Below, in pieces: positions 15,700-24,895 of a stretch of 43,896 bases of DNA; position 1 is the stretch's first letter; each line of letters opens with the position of its first letter. The position numbers were made by a program, and so were the translations under genes. The stretch is from contig JABBOY010000028.1 in NCBI GenBank assembly GCA_012927585.1, positions 1 through 43,896 on the forward strand, given 5' to 3'. A model generated the notes under the pieces. That model saw nothing but the letters and a program-made list of their open reading frames with translations, was not told the origin of the DNA and did no database searches. This DNA is from Glaciimonas sp. (GTDB lineage Bacteria > Pseudomonadota > Gammaproteobacteria > Burkholderiales > Burkholderiaceae_D).

Positions 15700-17250
15700 A
15701 TGGACATGAAAGTAAAGCAGAAACTGGGCCTCAAGGAGCGCTATGCGCTGATGACTCGTGGTCTTGATTGGGAAACCACATATCAACCGATGGACAAGGT
15801 TTTCCCCTACGATAAATTTGAAGGGATCAAGATCCACGACTGGGACAAATGGGAAGACCCGTTCCGCCTGACGATGGAAGCGTACTGGAAATATCAGGCA
15901 GAGAAGGAACGCAAGCTGTACGCGATCATCGACGCCTTCAATCAGGGCAACGGGCACCTCGGCATTACCGATGCACGCTATATCAATGCGCTGAATATAT
16001 TCCTGACCGCAGTGACGCCGCTGGAGTATATGGCGCATCGCGGCTTTGCCCATGTCGGGCGCCAGTTCCGTGGCGCCGGTGCACGTGTGGCTTGCCAGAT
16101 GCAGGCGATCGACGAGTTGCGGCATTTCCAGACGCAAGTGCATTCGATGTCGAACTACAACAAGTACTACAACGGTTTCCACGACTTCCAGCACATGAAT
16201 GACCGGGTCTGGTATCTGTCTGTGCCGAAGTCGTTCGGTGAGGATGCCTTTACAGCAGGACCATTCGAATTTTTGACCTCGATCAGTTTTTCGTTCGAGT
16301 ATGTGCTGACCAACCTGTTGTTCGTGCCTTTTGTTTCGGGTGCTGCCTACAACGGTGACATGGCGGCGACGACATTTGGCTTCTCGGCACAATCGGACGA
16401 AGCGCGCCACATGACGCTGGGTCTGGAAATCATCAAATTTATGCTGGAACAGGATCCGGACAACCTGCCTATCGTGCAGCGTTGGATCGAAAAGTGGACC
16501 TGGCGCGGTATTCGCCTGCTGTCGATCGTCGCGATGATGATGGACTACATGCTGCCCAAGCGCGTGATGAGCTGGAAGGAATCGTGGGAGCTGTATTTCG
16601 AGCAAGGCGTCAGCGCGCTGTTCAAGGATCTGGCGCGCTACGGCATCACGGTGCCGAAGTGCTGGGAACAAGCCAAGATCGAAAAGGAACACATTTCGCA
16701 TCAGACCTGGGCTACGTTTTACCAGTTCGGCGCCGCAGCCGCTTTCCATACCTGGATTCCGAATAAGGATGAGCTCGACTGGCTGTCCGAAAAATATCCG
16801 GACACTTTCGACAAATACTATCGGCCACGCCTCGAATATTGGGGTGAACAAGCCACGCAGGGCAAGCGATTCTACAGCAAGACGCTGCCGATGCTGTGCC
16901 AGGTGTGCCAGGTTCCAATGTTCTTCACCGAACCGGATGACCCGACCAAGATCTGCTATCGCGAGACCGACTACAAGGGTGACAAATACCACACTTGCTC
17001 CGACGGCTGCAAGCAGGTATTCGACCACGAGCCGGAAAAATATGTGCAGGCATGGCTGCCGGTACATCAAATTTATCAGGGAAATTGCTTTAACCCTGGC
17101 GTCGACCCGACCGCTGAAGGTTTCGATCCGCTCGCAGCAGTGCTGGACTACTACCATATCGTAGCTGGCCGCGACAATCTTGACTTCGACGGTTCTGAAG
17201 ACCAGAAAAATTTTGATGCATGGCGGCAGACTGCCAAAAACAATACTTAA
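15700..17250 (+). CDS. dmpN: Phenol hydroxylase alpha subunit DmpN (P3), diiron oxygenase
   Basis: 516 aa. Carboxylate-bridged diiron ligands are all present: E109 (PLEYMAH), E139 and H142 (DELRH), E200 (FSFEYV), E234 and H237 (DEARH). A C-terminal YHS-like cysteine-rich segment (CQVCQVPMFF ... YHTCSDGCKQVFDHEPEKY) is also typical of these alpha subunits. It hydroxylates phenols ortho to the OH, giving catechols, in a cytosolic complex with DmpL, DmpO, DmpM and DmpP. A CAGGAGAC ribosome site precedes the ATG. TmoA at 27189 is a paralogue. Confidence 0.96.
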   Translation: MDMKVKQKLGLKERYALMTRGLDWETTYQPMDKVFPYDKFEGIKIHDWDKWEDPFRLTMEAYWKYQAEKERKLYAIIDAFNQGNGHLGITDARYINALNIFLTAVTPLEYMAHRGFAHVGRQFRGAGARVACQMQAIDELRHFQTQVHSMSNYNKYYNGFHDFQHMNDRVWYLSVPKSFGEDAFTAGPFEFLTSISFSFEYVLTNLLFVPFVSGAAYNGDMAATTFGFSAQSDEARHMTLGLEIIKFMLEQDPDNLPIVQRWIEKWTWRGIRLLSIVAMMMDYMLPKRVMSWKESWELYFEQGVSALFKDLARYGITVPKCWEQAKIEKEHISHQTWATFYQFGAAAAFHTWIPNKDELDWLSEKYPDTFDKYYRPRLEYWGEQATQGKRFYSKTLPMLCQVCQVPMFFTEPDDPTKICYRETDYKGDKYHTCSDGCKQVFDHEPEKYVQAWLPVHQIYQGNCFNPGVDPTAEGFDPLAAVLDYYHIVAGRDNLDFDGSEDQKNFDAWRQTAKNNT

Positions 17251-17261
17251 GAACTGAAACA

Positions 17262-17289
17262 TGCAACGTGCATCTCAATGCGCGTTGCA
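17262..17289 (+). other. Intercistronic hairpin between dmpN and dmpO
   Basis: TGCAACG and CGTTGCA form a 7-bp stem with a 14-nt loop in the 90-nt dmpN-dmpO gap. It has no U-run, so a processing or stabilising role is more likely than termination. Confidence 0.4.
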
Positions 17290-17340
17290 GTCTGCCGGCG
17301 AAACTGGCGGATTGTTCATTTGAAAATACAGGAGACAAAC

Positions 17341-17700
17341 ATGGCAGTCATAGCAATTAAGCCTTATATCGGCGAGGTGAGGGATCGAGTCGAAAATTTT
17401 CACGGAAATCAGTTGCTGTTTATCGGCTGGGAAGATCATTTGTTTTTCGCCAGTCCATATGCATTTCCATTTCCACCGACGATGTTGTTCGGCGACCTGC
17501 TCGAACACGTTCTGCCAGCCACGTATGGCGTTCATCCTGACTGGAGCAAGGTCGATTGGAGTCGGGCAGAGTGGTTCAAGTCGGGGCAGCCATGGGTGCC
17601 TGACGCAACCAGGTCGCTGGCGGAGAACGGGTTGCGGCACAAGGATGTGATCCGTTTCCGTACGCCAGGTCTGACGGGCATCAAAGGTTCGTGCAGTTAA
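17341..17700 (+). CDS. dmpO: Phenol hydroxylase gamma subunit DmpO (P4)
   Basis: 119 aa from ATG 17341, chosen because ACAGGAGACAAAC directly precedes it; the open frame back to 17278 is not needed. It resembles DmpO gamma subunits (AIKPYIGEVRDRVENFHGNQLLFIGWEDHLFFASPYAFPFPP), which complete the hydroxylase heterohexamer. It is 30 nt upstream of dmpP. Confidence 0.93.
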   Translation: MAVIAIKPYIGEVRDRVENFHGNQLLFIGWEDHLFFASPYAFPFPPTMLFGDLLEHVLPATYGVHPDWSKVDWSRAEWFKSGQPWVPDATRSLAENGLRHKDVIRFRTPGLTGIKGSCS

Positions 17701-17730
17701 GTCCAACTCATAGAGTAAGGAAAATTTGCC

Positions 17731-18798
17731 ATGAGTTATCAGCTCACTATTGAGCCGCTCGGCCAGACGATAGCAGTCGAAGATGGGCAGACCATCCTCG
17801 ACGCCAGCCTGCGCGCCGGCATCTATCTGCCGCACGCCTGCTGCCACGGCCTGTGTGCGACCTGCAAGATCCAGGTTGTGGATGGCGACATCGATCACGG
17901 CGAAGCGTCCGACTTCGCCCTGATGAATTACGAACGCGAGGAAGGTTTGTGCCTGGCCTGTTGTGCCACGATGCAATCGGATGTGACGATCGAGGCCGAC
18001 ATCGAAGTAGAGGCCGATGCGCAAAATCTGCCGATGCAGGATTTTGTTGGTACGGTCAGCCGGATCGAAAACCTGACACCTACTATCAAAGGGGTCTGGC
18101 TCAAGCTCGATGATGCAAGCGGCATCCGTTTCCAGGCTGGCCAGTACGTCAACCTGCATCTCTCCCTGCCGGGGGAAACCACCAGTCGCGCCTTTTCGCT
18201 GGCCAGCCCGCCATCGGCAACAGGCGAGGTGGAACTGAATATCCGCATCGTTCCCGGTGGGCAGGTGACGACCTGGATCCATGAAACCCTGCAGGCTGGC
18301 GACCAGATTAAGTTTTCGGGCCCACACGGTCGTTTTTTCGTGCGCAAGTCGGCCGCGGTGCCGATGATTTTTTTGGCAGGTGGCTCGGGACTATCGAGTC
18401 CGCGTTCGATGATCCTTGATCTGCTGGGCGACGGCTGTACCCAGCCGATCACACTGGTGTATGGCGCCCGTAGCCGGGATGAGTTGTATTACCACGATGA
18501 TTTCGTTGCGCTGGCGGCGCGGCATCCGAACTTCACGTATGTGCCGGCGCTGTCGAGTGCCGCAGACGACAGCGACTGGAGTGGCTTTCGTGGCTTTGTG
18601 CATGATGCGGCCAAAGCGCATTTCGACAACGACTTCCGTGACCACAAGGCGTATCTGTGCGGGCCTCCGGTGATGATCGATGCCTGCATCACAACCCTGA
18701 TGCAGGGGCGGCTGTTCGAGCGCGACATTTACACCGAGAAGTTCATTTCGGCAGCCGATGTACAACAGGTAAGAAGCCCCCTGTTCAAGAAGATATGA
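17731..18798 (+). CDS. dmpP: Phenol hydroxylase reductase DmpP (P5)
   Basis: 355 aa. An N-terminal plant-type 2Fe-2S domain (C37-x4-C42-x2-C45 ... C77), an FAD-binding domain with RAFSLASPP, and an NAD(P)H domain with AGGSGLSSPRSM and CGPPVMIDA follow in the usual order. It transfers electrons from NADH to the diiron oxygenase. AAGGAAAATTTGCC precedes the start. Confidence 0.95.
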   Translation: MSYQLTIEPLGQTIAVEDGQTILDASLRAGIYLPHACCHGLCATCKIQVVDGDIDHGEASDFALMNYEREEGLCLACCATMQSDVTIEADIEVEADAQNLPMQDFVGTVSRIENLTPTIKGVWLKLDDASGIRFQAGQYVNLHLSLPGETTSRAFSLASPPSATGEVELNIRIVPGGQVTTWIHETLQAGDQIKFSGPHGRFFVRKSAAVPMIFLAGGSGLSSPRSMILDLLGDGCTQPITLVYGARSRDELYYHDDFVALAARHPNFTYVPALSSAADDSDWSGFRGFVHDAAKAHFDNDFRDHKAYLCGPPVMIDACITTLMQGRLFERDIYTEKFISAADVQQVRSPLFKKI

Positions 18799-18799
18799 C

Positions 18800-19198
18800 A
18801 TGGAGAGCGTCAATGAGACAGCCAATTTGAAGGACATGCCATGCGGCAAGCATAGCGTTCGCCTGCTGCAAACCGGCGAAACCTATGTCTGTAGCAGCGA
18901 AGAAACCTTGTTGCAGGGCATGGCCAGAATGGGCAGAAAAGGTATCCCATCAGGGTGCCTGAACGGTGGTTGCGGCGTGTGCAAGATCGCCATCCGCAGC
19001 GGAAATATAAAAAAAACCGGTGCGATGAGCCGCGCGCATATTTCCGAACAGGATGAAGCGCAAGGCGTGGTGCTGGCGTGCCGGGTAGTCCCGCTCAGCG
19101 ATGTTGAACTGGATGTGATGGGGTGCATGAAAAAAACCATCCTGTGCATGCAATGCGGCGCGGCCCAGGCAGGCGAGCCGTCAAGTATTCCAAAGTAA
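18800..19198 (+). CDS. dmpQ: Plant-type 2Fe-2S ferredoxin DmpQ/XylT, dioxygenase reactivation
   Basis: 132 aa from ATG 18800; an internal ATG at 18836 would give a length nearer the usual ~110-120 aa, so the start is uncertain. Cluster cysteines are C53, C58, C61 and C94 (GCLNGGCGVCK, LACR). XylT-type ferredoxins re-reduce catechol 2,3-dioxygenase inactivated by 4-methylcatechol, which fits its place immediately before dmpB. Two extra cysteines near the C-terminus (ILCMQCG) are present. It is 1 nt from dmpP. Confidence 0.9.
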   Translation: MESVNETANLKDMPCGKHSVRLLQTGETYVCSSEETLLQGMARMGRKGIPSGCLNGGCGVCKIAIRSGNIKKTGAMSRAHISEQDEAQGVVLACRVVPLSDVELDVMGCMKKTILCMQCGAAQAGEPSSIPK

Positions 19199-19228
19199 TT
19201 TTTATAACAACACACGAAGGAGACAAAA

Positions 19229-20173
19229 ATGGGCGTCATGAGAATCGGTCACATCAGCATCAAGGTGATGGACATAGCAGCGGCAGTCAAACATTACGAA
19301 AATGTGCTTGGCATGAAGACCACACATATAGATGCACAAGGCAACGTGTATCTGAAATGCTGGGACGAATGGGATAAATTTTCACTGATCCTGACGCCAT
19401 CCGACCAGGCTGGCATGAATCATGTTGCCTACAAGGTAGAAAACGATGCCGATCTGGATGCGCTGCAGAAACGGGTCGAGGATTACGGGATCAAAACCGA
19501 GATATTGCCTGCTGATGCCTTGCCTTTCGTTGGCCGCACACTCAGGTTCAATCTGCCCAGCGGGCATCAGATGCGCCTGTATGCAAAAAAAGAATGTGTT
19601 GGAACGGATGTCGGCACGATGAACCCGGATCCATGGCCGGACGATATTCGCGGTGCCGGCGTCCACTGGCTTGACCACTGTTTGCTGATGTGTGAAATGA
19701 ATCCTGAAAAGGGCATCAACAAGGTAGCTGAAAACACCAAATTCATGATGGAAGTGCTTGATTTCTATCTGGCTGAACAAGTGATTGTGGGCCCGGACAA
19801 GAACATGCAGGCCGCAACCTGGTTGTTCCGCAGCTCGACCCCGCATGACATCGCTTTCGTGGCCGGACCGCGCCAGGGTCTGCATCACTTGGCTTTCTTC
19901 CTCGATAACTGGAACGACGTCCTGAAGTCGGCCGACGTCATGGCCAAGAATAAGGTGCGAATCGACGTGGCGCCGACCCGCCATGGCATTACCCGTGGGG
20001 AAACAATCTATTTCTTTGACCCGAGCGGCAACCGCAATGAGACTTTCGCCGGCCTGGGCTATTTGGGGCAGCCGGATCGTCCAGTTATAACTTGGGATGA
20101 GGAGCACTTGGGGCGCGGCATCTTTTATCACACCGGCGAACTGAATGTCGCATTCACAGAGGTTTATACCTGA
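19229..20173 (+). CDS. dmpB: Catechol 2,3-dioxygenase DmpB/XylE
   Basis: 314 aa. A two-domain type I extradiol dioxygenase. Iron ligands match XylE H153/H214/E265: H150 (WLDHCLL), H220 (GLHHLAF) and E271 (GNRNETF). The catalytic His and Tyr are H252 (TRHGIT) and Y261 (TIYFFDPSG). Compared with XylE there are about 9 extra residues between the first two ligands. It opens catechol and methylcatechols to 2-hydroxymuconic semialdehydes. An AAGGAGACAAAA ribosome site precedes the ATG. Confidence 0.96.
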   Translation: MGVMRIGHISIKVMDIAAAVKHYENVLGMKTTHIDAQGNVYLKCWDEWDKFSLILTPSDQAGMNHVAYKVENDADLDALQKRVEDYGIKTEILPADALPFVGRTLRFNLPSGHQMRLYAKKECVGTDVGTMNPDPWPDDIRGAGVHWLDHCLLMCEMNPEKGINKVAENTKFMMEVLDFYLAEQVIVGPDKNMQAATWLFRSSTPHDIAFVAGPRQGLHHLAFFLDNWNDVLKSADVMAKNKVRIDVAPTRHGITRGETIYFFDPSGNRNETFAGLGYLGQPDRPVITWDEEHLGRGIFYHTGELNVAFTEVYT

Positions 20174-20354
20174 TCCAGTGTCCGCATTCTGCCGCAGCAG
20201 TGCACCAATTAGTTAGACCGGCCTACGGCCGGTAATAACCACTGCTGGAAGGGGTTTGAATCCCCTCCCAACAAGTCGCTCCTGCGTCGCTCACCGCCCT
20301 GAAGAACGGGGTTTGAACCCTAGTCAGTTTTTTGATCAAAAAAATGGAAGCGCC
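20174..20354. other. Intercistronic interval with hairpin and palindrome, 181 bp
   Basis: This gap is unusually long for the operon. It carries a perfect hairpin ACCGGCC-TAC-GGCCGGT at 20217-20233, two related GGGGTTTGAA-type motifs (about 20255 and 20308), and the perfect 16-bp palindrome TTTTTTGATCAAAAAA at 20328-20343 just before the next gene. It may act as an attenuator or internal regulatory site. No promoter matching sigma-54 consensus is seen. Confidence 0.5.
20328..20343. promoter_or_regulatory. 16-bp palindrome with TTGATCAA core
   Basis: TTTTTTGATCAAAAAA is perfectly symmetric and its core equals the DmpR half-site TTGATCAA. It could be a regulator site or a hairpin with a U-rich side. 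It overlaps the ribosome-site region of the following gene. Confidence 0.35.
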
Positions 20355-20792
20355 ATGAATTTACAAGTCAATCAAGCACAAATTTCGTGGGAGGCCGCCA
20401 GTGCCGCCGCGCAAGCTGCTGTGCGGCACGCCGAGGCGAACGGCTGGCGCATCAACGTGGCGGTGGTTAATCGCGGCGGTAGCCTGATGGCGTTTCTACG
20501 GATGTCGGGGGCATACCTTCATTCGATCGATATTGCGATCGACAAGGCGTACACCGCAGCCAGTTTTGGGTTTCCGACCAAAGACTGGATGGCAGCGATC
20601 GGCCACGACGACGGCATGAAGCTGGGCTTCTCGGCACAACCGCGCTTGATTGTCTTCGGCGGCGGCTTGCCAATTCGTGCCGCTACCGATGGCAGCGAAT
20701 GGATCGGCGGCATCGGCGTATCCGGTGCTTCGGAAGCGCAGGACCAGGAATGTGCCGGTGCCGGTTTGGCCGCGATTGGTTTGGCAGTCTGA
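20355..20792 (+). CDS. GlcG/HbpS-like (DUF336) protein of the meta operon
   Basis: 145 aa from ATG 20355, with GGAAG 5 nt upstream; the open frame to 20256 is rejected. Family features are the AEANGWRINVAVVNRGGSLMAFLRMSGAYLHSIDIAIDKAYTA start and the Gly-rich WIGGIGVSGASEAQDQECA end. DUF336 proteins related to haem-binding HbpS/GlcG are frequent in meta-cleavage operons between the dioxygenase and semialdehyde dehydrogenase genes; their role there is not settled. Confidence 0.85.
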   Translation: MNLQVNQAQISWEAASAAAQAAVRHAEANGWRINVAVVNRGGSLMAFLRMSGAYLHSIDIAIDKAYTAASFGFPTKDWMAAIGHDDGMKLGFSAQPRLIVFGGGLPIRAATDGSEWIGGIGVSGASEAQDQECAGAGLAAIGLAV

Positions 20793-20822
20793 TTTTTTGA
20801 ACACTCGAATGGAGAAAGTTGC

Positions 20823-22277
20823 ATGAAGCAGATCCACAATTTTATCAACGGTGAATTTGTCTCGACCGTCAAGACGTTCGAGAAGCGCTCGCCGCTCAAC
20901 GATGCAGTGATTGCACAAGTGTGTGAAGCCGGCAAGATCGAGGTTGATCAAGCAGTGAAGTCGGCGCGTGCCGCATTGAACGGCCCGTGGGGCAAGCTGG
21001 TGGTGGCCGACCGCGTCGAACTGCTCTATGGCGTTGCTAACGAAATTAACCGTCGCTTCGACGAATTCCTCGAAGCGGAATGTGCCGATACCGGCAAGCC
21101 GATGAGTCTGGCGCGTCATATCGATATTCCACGCGGTGCCGCCAATTTTAAAATTTTCGGCGACGTAGTCAAAAATGCTCCGACCGAATTTTTTGAAATG
21201 GCCACGCCCGACGGTCTCGGTGCGCTCAACTATTCGACCCGCTCGCCGGTGGGCGTGGTCGGGATTGTGTGTCCGTGGAATTTGCCGCTGCTGTTGATGA
21301 CCTGGAAAGCCGGTCCGGCGCTGGCCTGCGGCAATACCATCGTGGTCAAACCGTCTGAGGAAACGCCGCAAACCGCGACTCTGCTGGGTGAAGTCATGAA
21401 TGCGGTCGGTATCCCAAAAGGCGTCTATAACGTGGTGCACGGATTCGGCCCCGGCTCCGCCGGTGAATTCCTGACCACCCATCCGGGCGTCAACGCGATC
21501 ACGTTTACCGGCGAAACCCGTACCGGCGCCGCCATCATGAAAGCGGCGGCTGACGGCGCGCGTCCGGTGTCGCTCGAAATGGGCGGCAAAAATCCGGCGA
21601 TCGTGTTTGCCGATTGCGATTTCGACGCCGCTATCGAAGGCACGATGCGCTCGGTGTTCTCCAACTGCGGTCAGGTTTGTCTTGGCACTGAACGGGTGTA
21701 TGTCGAACGGCCGATTTTCGAAAAATTTGTCGCGGCGCTGAAGCAGGGAGCGGAAAACCTCAAAATAGGTATTCCTCATGATGCTGCCACCGGCATCGGC
21801 CCGCTCATCAGTCAGGAGCACAAGACCAAAGTTCTGTCCTATTACCAAAAAGCCAAGGATGAGGGCGCAACCATCGTCACCGGCGGTGGGGTGCCGGACA
21901 TGGCGGGCGAGCTGGCCCACGGTGCCTGGGTGCAGCCGACCATCTGGACCGGCCTGTCGGACGACGCTGCAGTCTGCCGCGAAGAAGTATTCGGCCCGTG
22001 TTGCCATATTTCCCCGTTCGACAGCGAGGAAGAAGTGATTCGTCGCGCCAATGACACCACCTACGGTTTGGCGGCATCGGTCTGGACCACTAATTTGCAG
22101 CGCGGTCATCGCGTCGCCGGCAAGATCGAGGCCGGCCTGGTCTGGGTCAACAGTTGGTTCCTGCGTGATTTGCGTACTCCGTTCGGTGGCGCCAAGCAAT
22201 CCGGCATCGGACGCGAAGGCGGAGTCCACTCGCTTGAGTTTTACACCGAATTGAAAAACATTTGCATCAAACTGTGA
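20823..22277 (+). CDS. dmpC: 2-hydroxymuconic semialdehyde dehydrogenase DmpC
   Basis: 484 aa, aldehyde dehydrogenase superfamily. Catalytic E252 (SLEMGGKNP) and C286 (NCGQVCLGTE) are present, as is the cofactor segment PWNLPLLLMTWKAGPALACGN. It oxidises 2-hydroxymuconic semialdehyde with NAD+ to 4-oxalocrotonate, opening the dehydrogenative branch with DmpI and DmpH. GGAGAAAG precedes the start. Confidence 0.95.
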   Translation: MKQIHNFINGEFVSTVKTFEKRSPLNDAVIAQVCEAGKIEVDQAVKSARAALNGPWGKLVVADRVELLYGVANEINRRFDEFLEAECADTGKPMSLARHIDIPRGAANFKIFGDVVKNAPTEFFEMATPDGLGALNYSTRSPVGVVGIVCPWNLPLLLMTWKAGPALACGNTIVVKPSEETPQTATLLGEVMNAVGIPKGVYNVVHGFGPGSAGEFLTTHPGVNAITFTGETRTGAAIMKAAADGARPVSLEMGGKNPAIVFADCDFDAAIEGTMRSVFSNCGQVCLGTERVYVERPIFEKFVAALKQGAENLKIGIPHDAATGIGPLISQEHKTKVLSYYQKAKDEGATIVTGGGVPDMAGELAHGAWVQPTIWTGLSDDAAVCREEVFGPCCHISPFDSEEEVIRRANDTTYGLAASVWTTNLQRGHRVAGKIEAGLVWVNSWFLRDLRTPFGGAKQSGIGREGGVHSLEFYTELKNICIKL

Positions 22278-22285
22278 GGATAGAC

Positions 22286-23116
22286 ATGGGGCAAGCACAC
22301 AATCCTGAAATCGGTAAATCCATCATCGCCAACGGCATCGTCATCAACTATCACGACGTCGGTTCCGCTGCGCCGGTTATGTTGATCCACGGCTCCGGCC
22401 CTGGCGTAACCGCCTGGGCCAACTGGCGCTTGTCGATTCCGGCGTTATCTCAACAGTGCCGGGTAATCGCGCCCGACATGGTCGGCTTCGGCTTCAGCGA
22501 GCGTCCAGCGGATGCGCGCTATGACCTTGATGCCTGGGTTTCCCAGGCAATCGGCTTGCTCGATGCGCTGGAGATTGACTGCACTGACATCATCGGTAAC
22601 TCGTTCGGGGGCGCGTTGGCACTGGCATTGGCGATTCGCTATCCGGCACGAGTCAGGCGGTTAGTGTTGATGGGTAGTGCTGGCGTGTCATTTCCGCTGA
22701 CGCCGGGTTTGGATGCTGTCTGGGGCTATCAACCGTCGATTGCGAATATGCGCAAGTTACTCGATATCTTTGCGTACGATCGTAACCTGGTCACCGATGA
22801 ATTGGCCGAACTGCGTTACAAAGCGAGTATCCAGCCCGGCTTTCAGGAAGCGTTCGCCGCGATGTTTCCGGCGCCGCGTCAAAACGGCGTTGATGCACTG
22901 GCTTGTCGGGAACAAGACCTGCGTGCGTTGCCGCACGAGACGCTGGTAATTCATGGTCGCGAGGATCAGGTTATCCCAGTGAGTAATTCCGTCACGCTGG
23001 CAGACTGGATATCAAGGTCGCAACTGCATATATTCGGTCGCTGCGGCCACTGGACGCAAATTGAACATGCGGCGCGCTTCAACCAACTGGTGATGAATTT
23101 TCTGGCTGAAGCCTGA
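22286..23116 (+). CDS. dmpD: 2-hydroxymuconic semialdehyde hydrolase DmpD
   Basis: 276 aa from ATG 22286 (GAGG 6 nt upstream); the longer frame from 22262 overlaps dmpC. Alpha/beta hydrolase triad S106 (GNSFGG), D227 (GREDQVIP) and H255 (GRCGHW), with oxyanion motif HGSGPG. It cleaves ring-fission products to 2-hydroxypenta-2,4-dienoate plus an acid and serves methylcatechol-derived ketones. Both hydrolytic and dehydrogenative branches are therefore encoded. Confidence 0.94.
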   Translation: MGQAHNPEIGKSIIANGIVINYHDVGSAAPVMLIHGSGPGVTAWANWRLSIPALSQQCRVIAPDMVGFGFSERPADARYDLDAWVSQAIGLLDALEIDCTDIIGNSFGGALALALAIRYPARVRRLVLMGSAGVSFPLTPGLDAVWGYQPSIANMRKLLDIFAYDRNLVTDELAELRYKASIQPGFQEAFAAMFPAPRQNGVDALACREQDLRALPHETLVIHGREDQVIPVSNSVTLADWISRSQLHIFGRCGHWTQIEHAARFNQLVMNFLAEA

Positions 23117-23153
23117 CCGCACTCTTTACCCCTACTTTTACGGAAACATATTC

Positions 23154-23936
23154 ATGGAACAGCAAAAAATCAAGCTATACGGGGACCAGCTATACCAGTC
23201 CCTCGCAGAACGAAAAGCCATTGCGCCGCTGACCAGCCTCGAAGCCGATTTCACGATCGAAGATGCGTATCACATCCAGCAGCGGATGCTGGCGCGCCGC
23301 ATCGAACAGGGCGCGCATGTGGTCGGCAAAAAGATCGGCGTCACCAGTGCCGCGGTGATGGACATGCTGAATGTGCATCAGCCCGACTTCGGCTACCTGC
23401 TCGACAGCATGATCTACAACGAAGGCGAAGCCATCCCGATGAGCGGCCTGATCCAGCCCAAGGCGGAAGGTGAAATTGCTTTCGTGCTGAAGAAAGACTT
23501 GATGGGTCCCGGCGTCAGCGCGGCCGATGTGCTGGCTGCCACTGAAGGCGTGATGGCTTGTTTCGAAATTGTCGATTCGCGCATCACCGACTGGAAGATC
23601 AAGATCCAGGACACCGTGGCCGACAACGCTTCCTGCGGCGTATTTGTACTTGGGGACCGCATGGTTGATCCGCGCGACATCGACTTGCGTACCTGCGGCA
23701 TGGTGCTGGAAAAAAATGGTGAAGTCGTGGTCACCGGAGCAGGTGCCGCAACCATGGGTTCGCCGGTCAATGCGGTCGTGTGGTTGGCCAATACACTGGG
23801 CAAACTTGGCATCCCGCTGAAGGCAGGCGAAGTGATCCTGTCCGGTGCGCTCGGTGCGATGGTGCCGGTCAAGGCCGGCGACAACCTGCGCGTCGCGATC
23901 GGCGGCATCGGCTGCTGCTCGGTGCGTTTTTACTAA
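23154..23936 (+). CDS. dmpE: 2-hydroxypenta-2,4-dienoate (2-oxopent-4-enoate) hydratase DmpE
   Basis: 260 aa, MhpD/hydratase-decarboxylase family ([60 protein letters not shown]). It hydrates 2-hydroxypentadienoate to 4-hydroxy-2-oxovalerate with a divalent metal. It is paralogous to DmpH at 25953; the order E-F-G-H-I identifies this one as the hydratase. Confidence 0.94.
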   Translation: MEQQKIKLYGDQLYQSLAERKAIAPLTSLEADFTIEDAYHIQQRMLARRIEQGAHVVGKKIGVTSAAVMDMLNVHQPDFGYLLDSMIYNEGEAIPMSGLIQPKAEGEIAFVLKKDLMGPGVSAADVLAATEGVMACFEIVDSRITDWKIKIQDTVADNASCGVFVLGDRMVDPRDIDLRTCGMVLEKNGEVVVTGAGAATMGSPVNAVVWLANTLGKLGIPLKAGEVILSGALGAMVPVKAGDNLRVAIGGIGCCSVRFY

Positions 23937-23953
23937 ATTCGATAGGAGTTTGT

Positions 23954-24886
23954 ATGCAAAAAATCAAATGCGCCCTGATCGGCCCCGGCAACATCGGCAC
24001 CGATCTGCTCTACAAGTTACAGCGCAGCGCAGTGCTGGAGCCGGTCTGGATGGTCGGTATCGACCCGACTTCGGAAGGCTTGAAGCGCGCCGCCGACATG
24101 GGATTGAAAACCACCGCTGACGGCGTCGACGGCCTGTTGCCGCACGTGTTGTCGGATGGCATCCAGATCGCCTTCGACGCCACCTCGGCCTATGTCCATG
24201 CAGAAAACGCGCGCAAGCTCAATGCGCTGGGTGTGCTGATGATCGACCTGACGCCGGCTGCGATTGGCCCGTTCTGCGTGCCGCCGGTAAATCTGGTCGA
24301 ACATGTCGGCAAACGTGAAATGAATGTCAACATGGTCACCTGCGGCGGTCAGGCCACGATCCCGATGGTGGCCGCAGTGTCACGTGTGCAGCCGGTAGCG
24401 TATGGCGAGATCGTCGCCACCACCGCATCCAAATCGGTCGGCCCCGGCACCCGTTCCAATATCGATGAGTTCACCCGCACCACCTCCCGTGCAGTCGAAC
24501 TGGTCGGCGGCGCCAAGCAAGGCAAGGCCATCATCATCATCAATCCGGCCGAGCCGCCAATGATCATGCGCGATACCGTGCACTGTCTGACCGAAACCGA
24601 ACCCGACCGCGAAAAAATTACCGCTTCAGTGCATGCAATGATCAAGGAAGTCCAGAAATACGTGCCCGGCTACAAACTGGTCAATGGGCCGGTATTCGAC
24701 GGCAAGCGCGTCTCGCTGTTCATGGAAGTCGAAGGTCTGGGCGATTACCTGCCCAAATATGCGGGCAACCTCGACATCATGACCGCCGCCGCCGCTCGTA
24801 CCGCGGAGATGTTTGCCGAAGAAATTCTCAGCGGCAAACTGATACTCCAGCCCGCCATTCAGAAACAGAAATCCGTCGCCGCGTAA
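23954..24886 (+). CDS. dmpF: Acylating acetaldehyde dehydrogenase DmpF
   Basis: 310 aa from ATG 23954 with TAGGAG upstream; the longer frame from 23780 overlaps dmpE. The nucleotide site GPGNIGTD and catalytic cysteine about C130 ([12 protein letters not shown]) are present. It converts acetaldehyde, CoA and NAD+ to acetyl-CoA, and in the family forms a channelling complex with DmpG, encoded 9 nt downstream. Confidence 0.95.
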   Translation: MQKIKCALIGPGNIGTDLLYKLQRSAVLEPVWMVGIDPTSEGLKRAADMGLKTTADGVDGLLPHVLSDGIQIAFDATSAYVHAENARKLNALGVLMIDLTPAAIGPFCVPPVNLVEHVGKREMNVNMVTCGGQATIPMVAAVSRVQPVAYGEIVATTASKSVGPGTRSNIDEFTRTTSRAVELVGGAKQGKAIIIINPAEPPMIMRDTVHCLTETEPDREKITASVHAMIKEVQKYVPGYKLVNGPVFDGKRVSLFMEVEGLGDYLPKYAGNLDIMTAAAARTAEMFAEEILSGKLILQPAIQKQKSVAA

Positions 24887-24895
24887 GGAATAGCC

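Noticed and set aside
15673-17262. 529-codon minus-strand frame opposite dmpN
   Set aside because: It is the antisense shadow of a confidently identified gene; its length follows from high-GC codon usage.
20240-20320. tRNA-like GAATCCCC segments in the dmpB downstream gap
   Set aside because: T-arm-like motifs occur, but no cloverleaf or acceptor stem with CCA could be built.
20496-22298. 600-codon minus-strand frame opposite dmpC
   Set aside because: It is antisense to a complete aldehyde dehydrogenase gene and has no domain signature.
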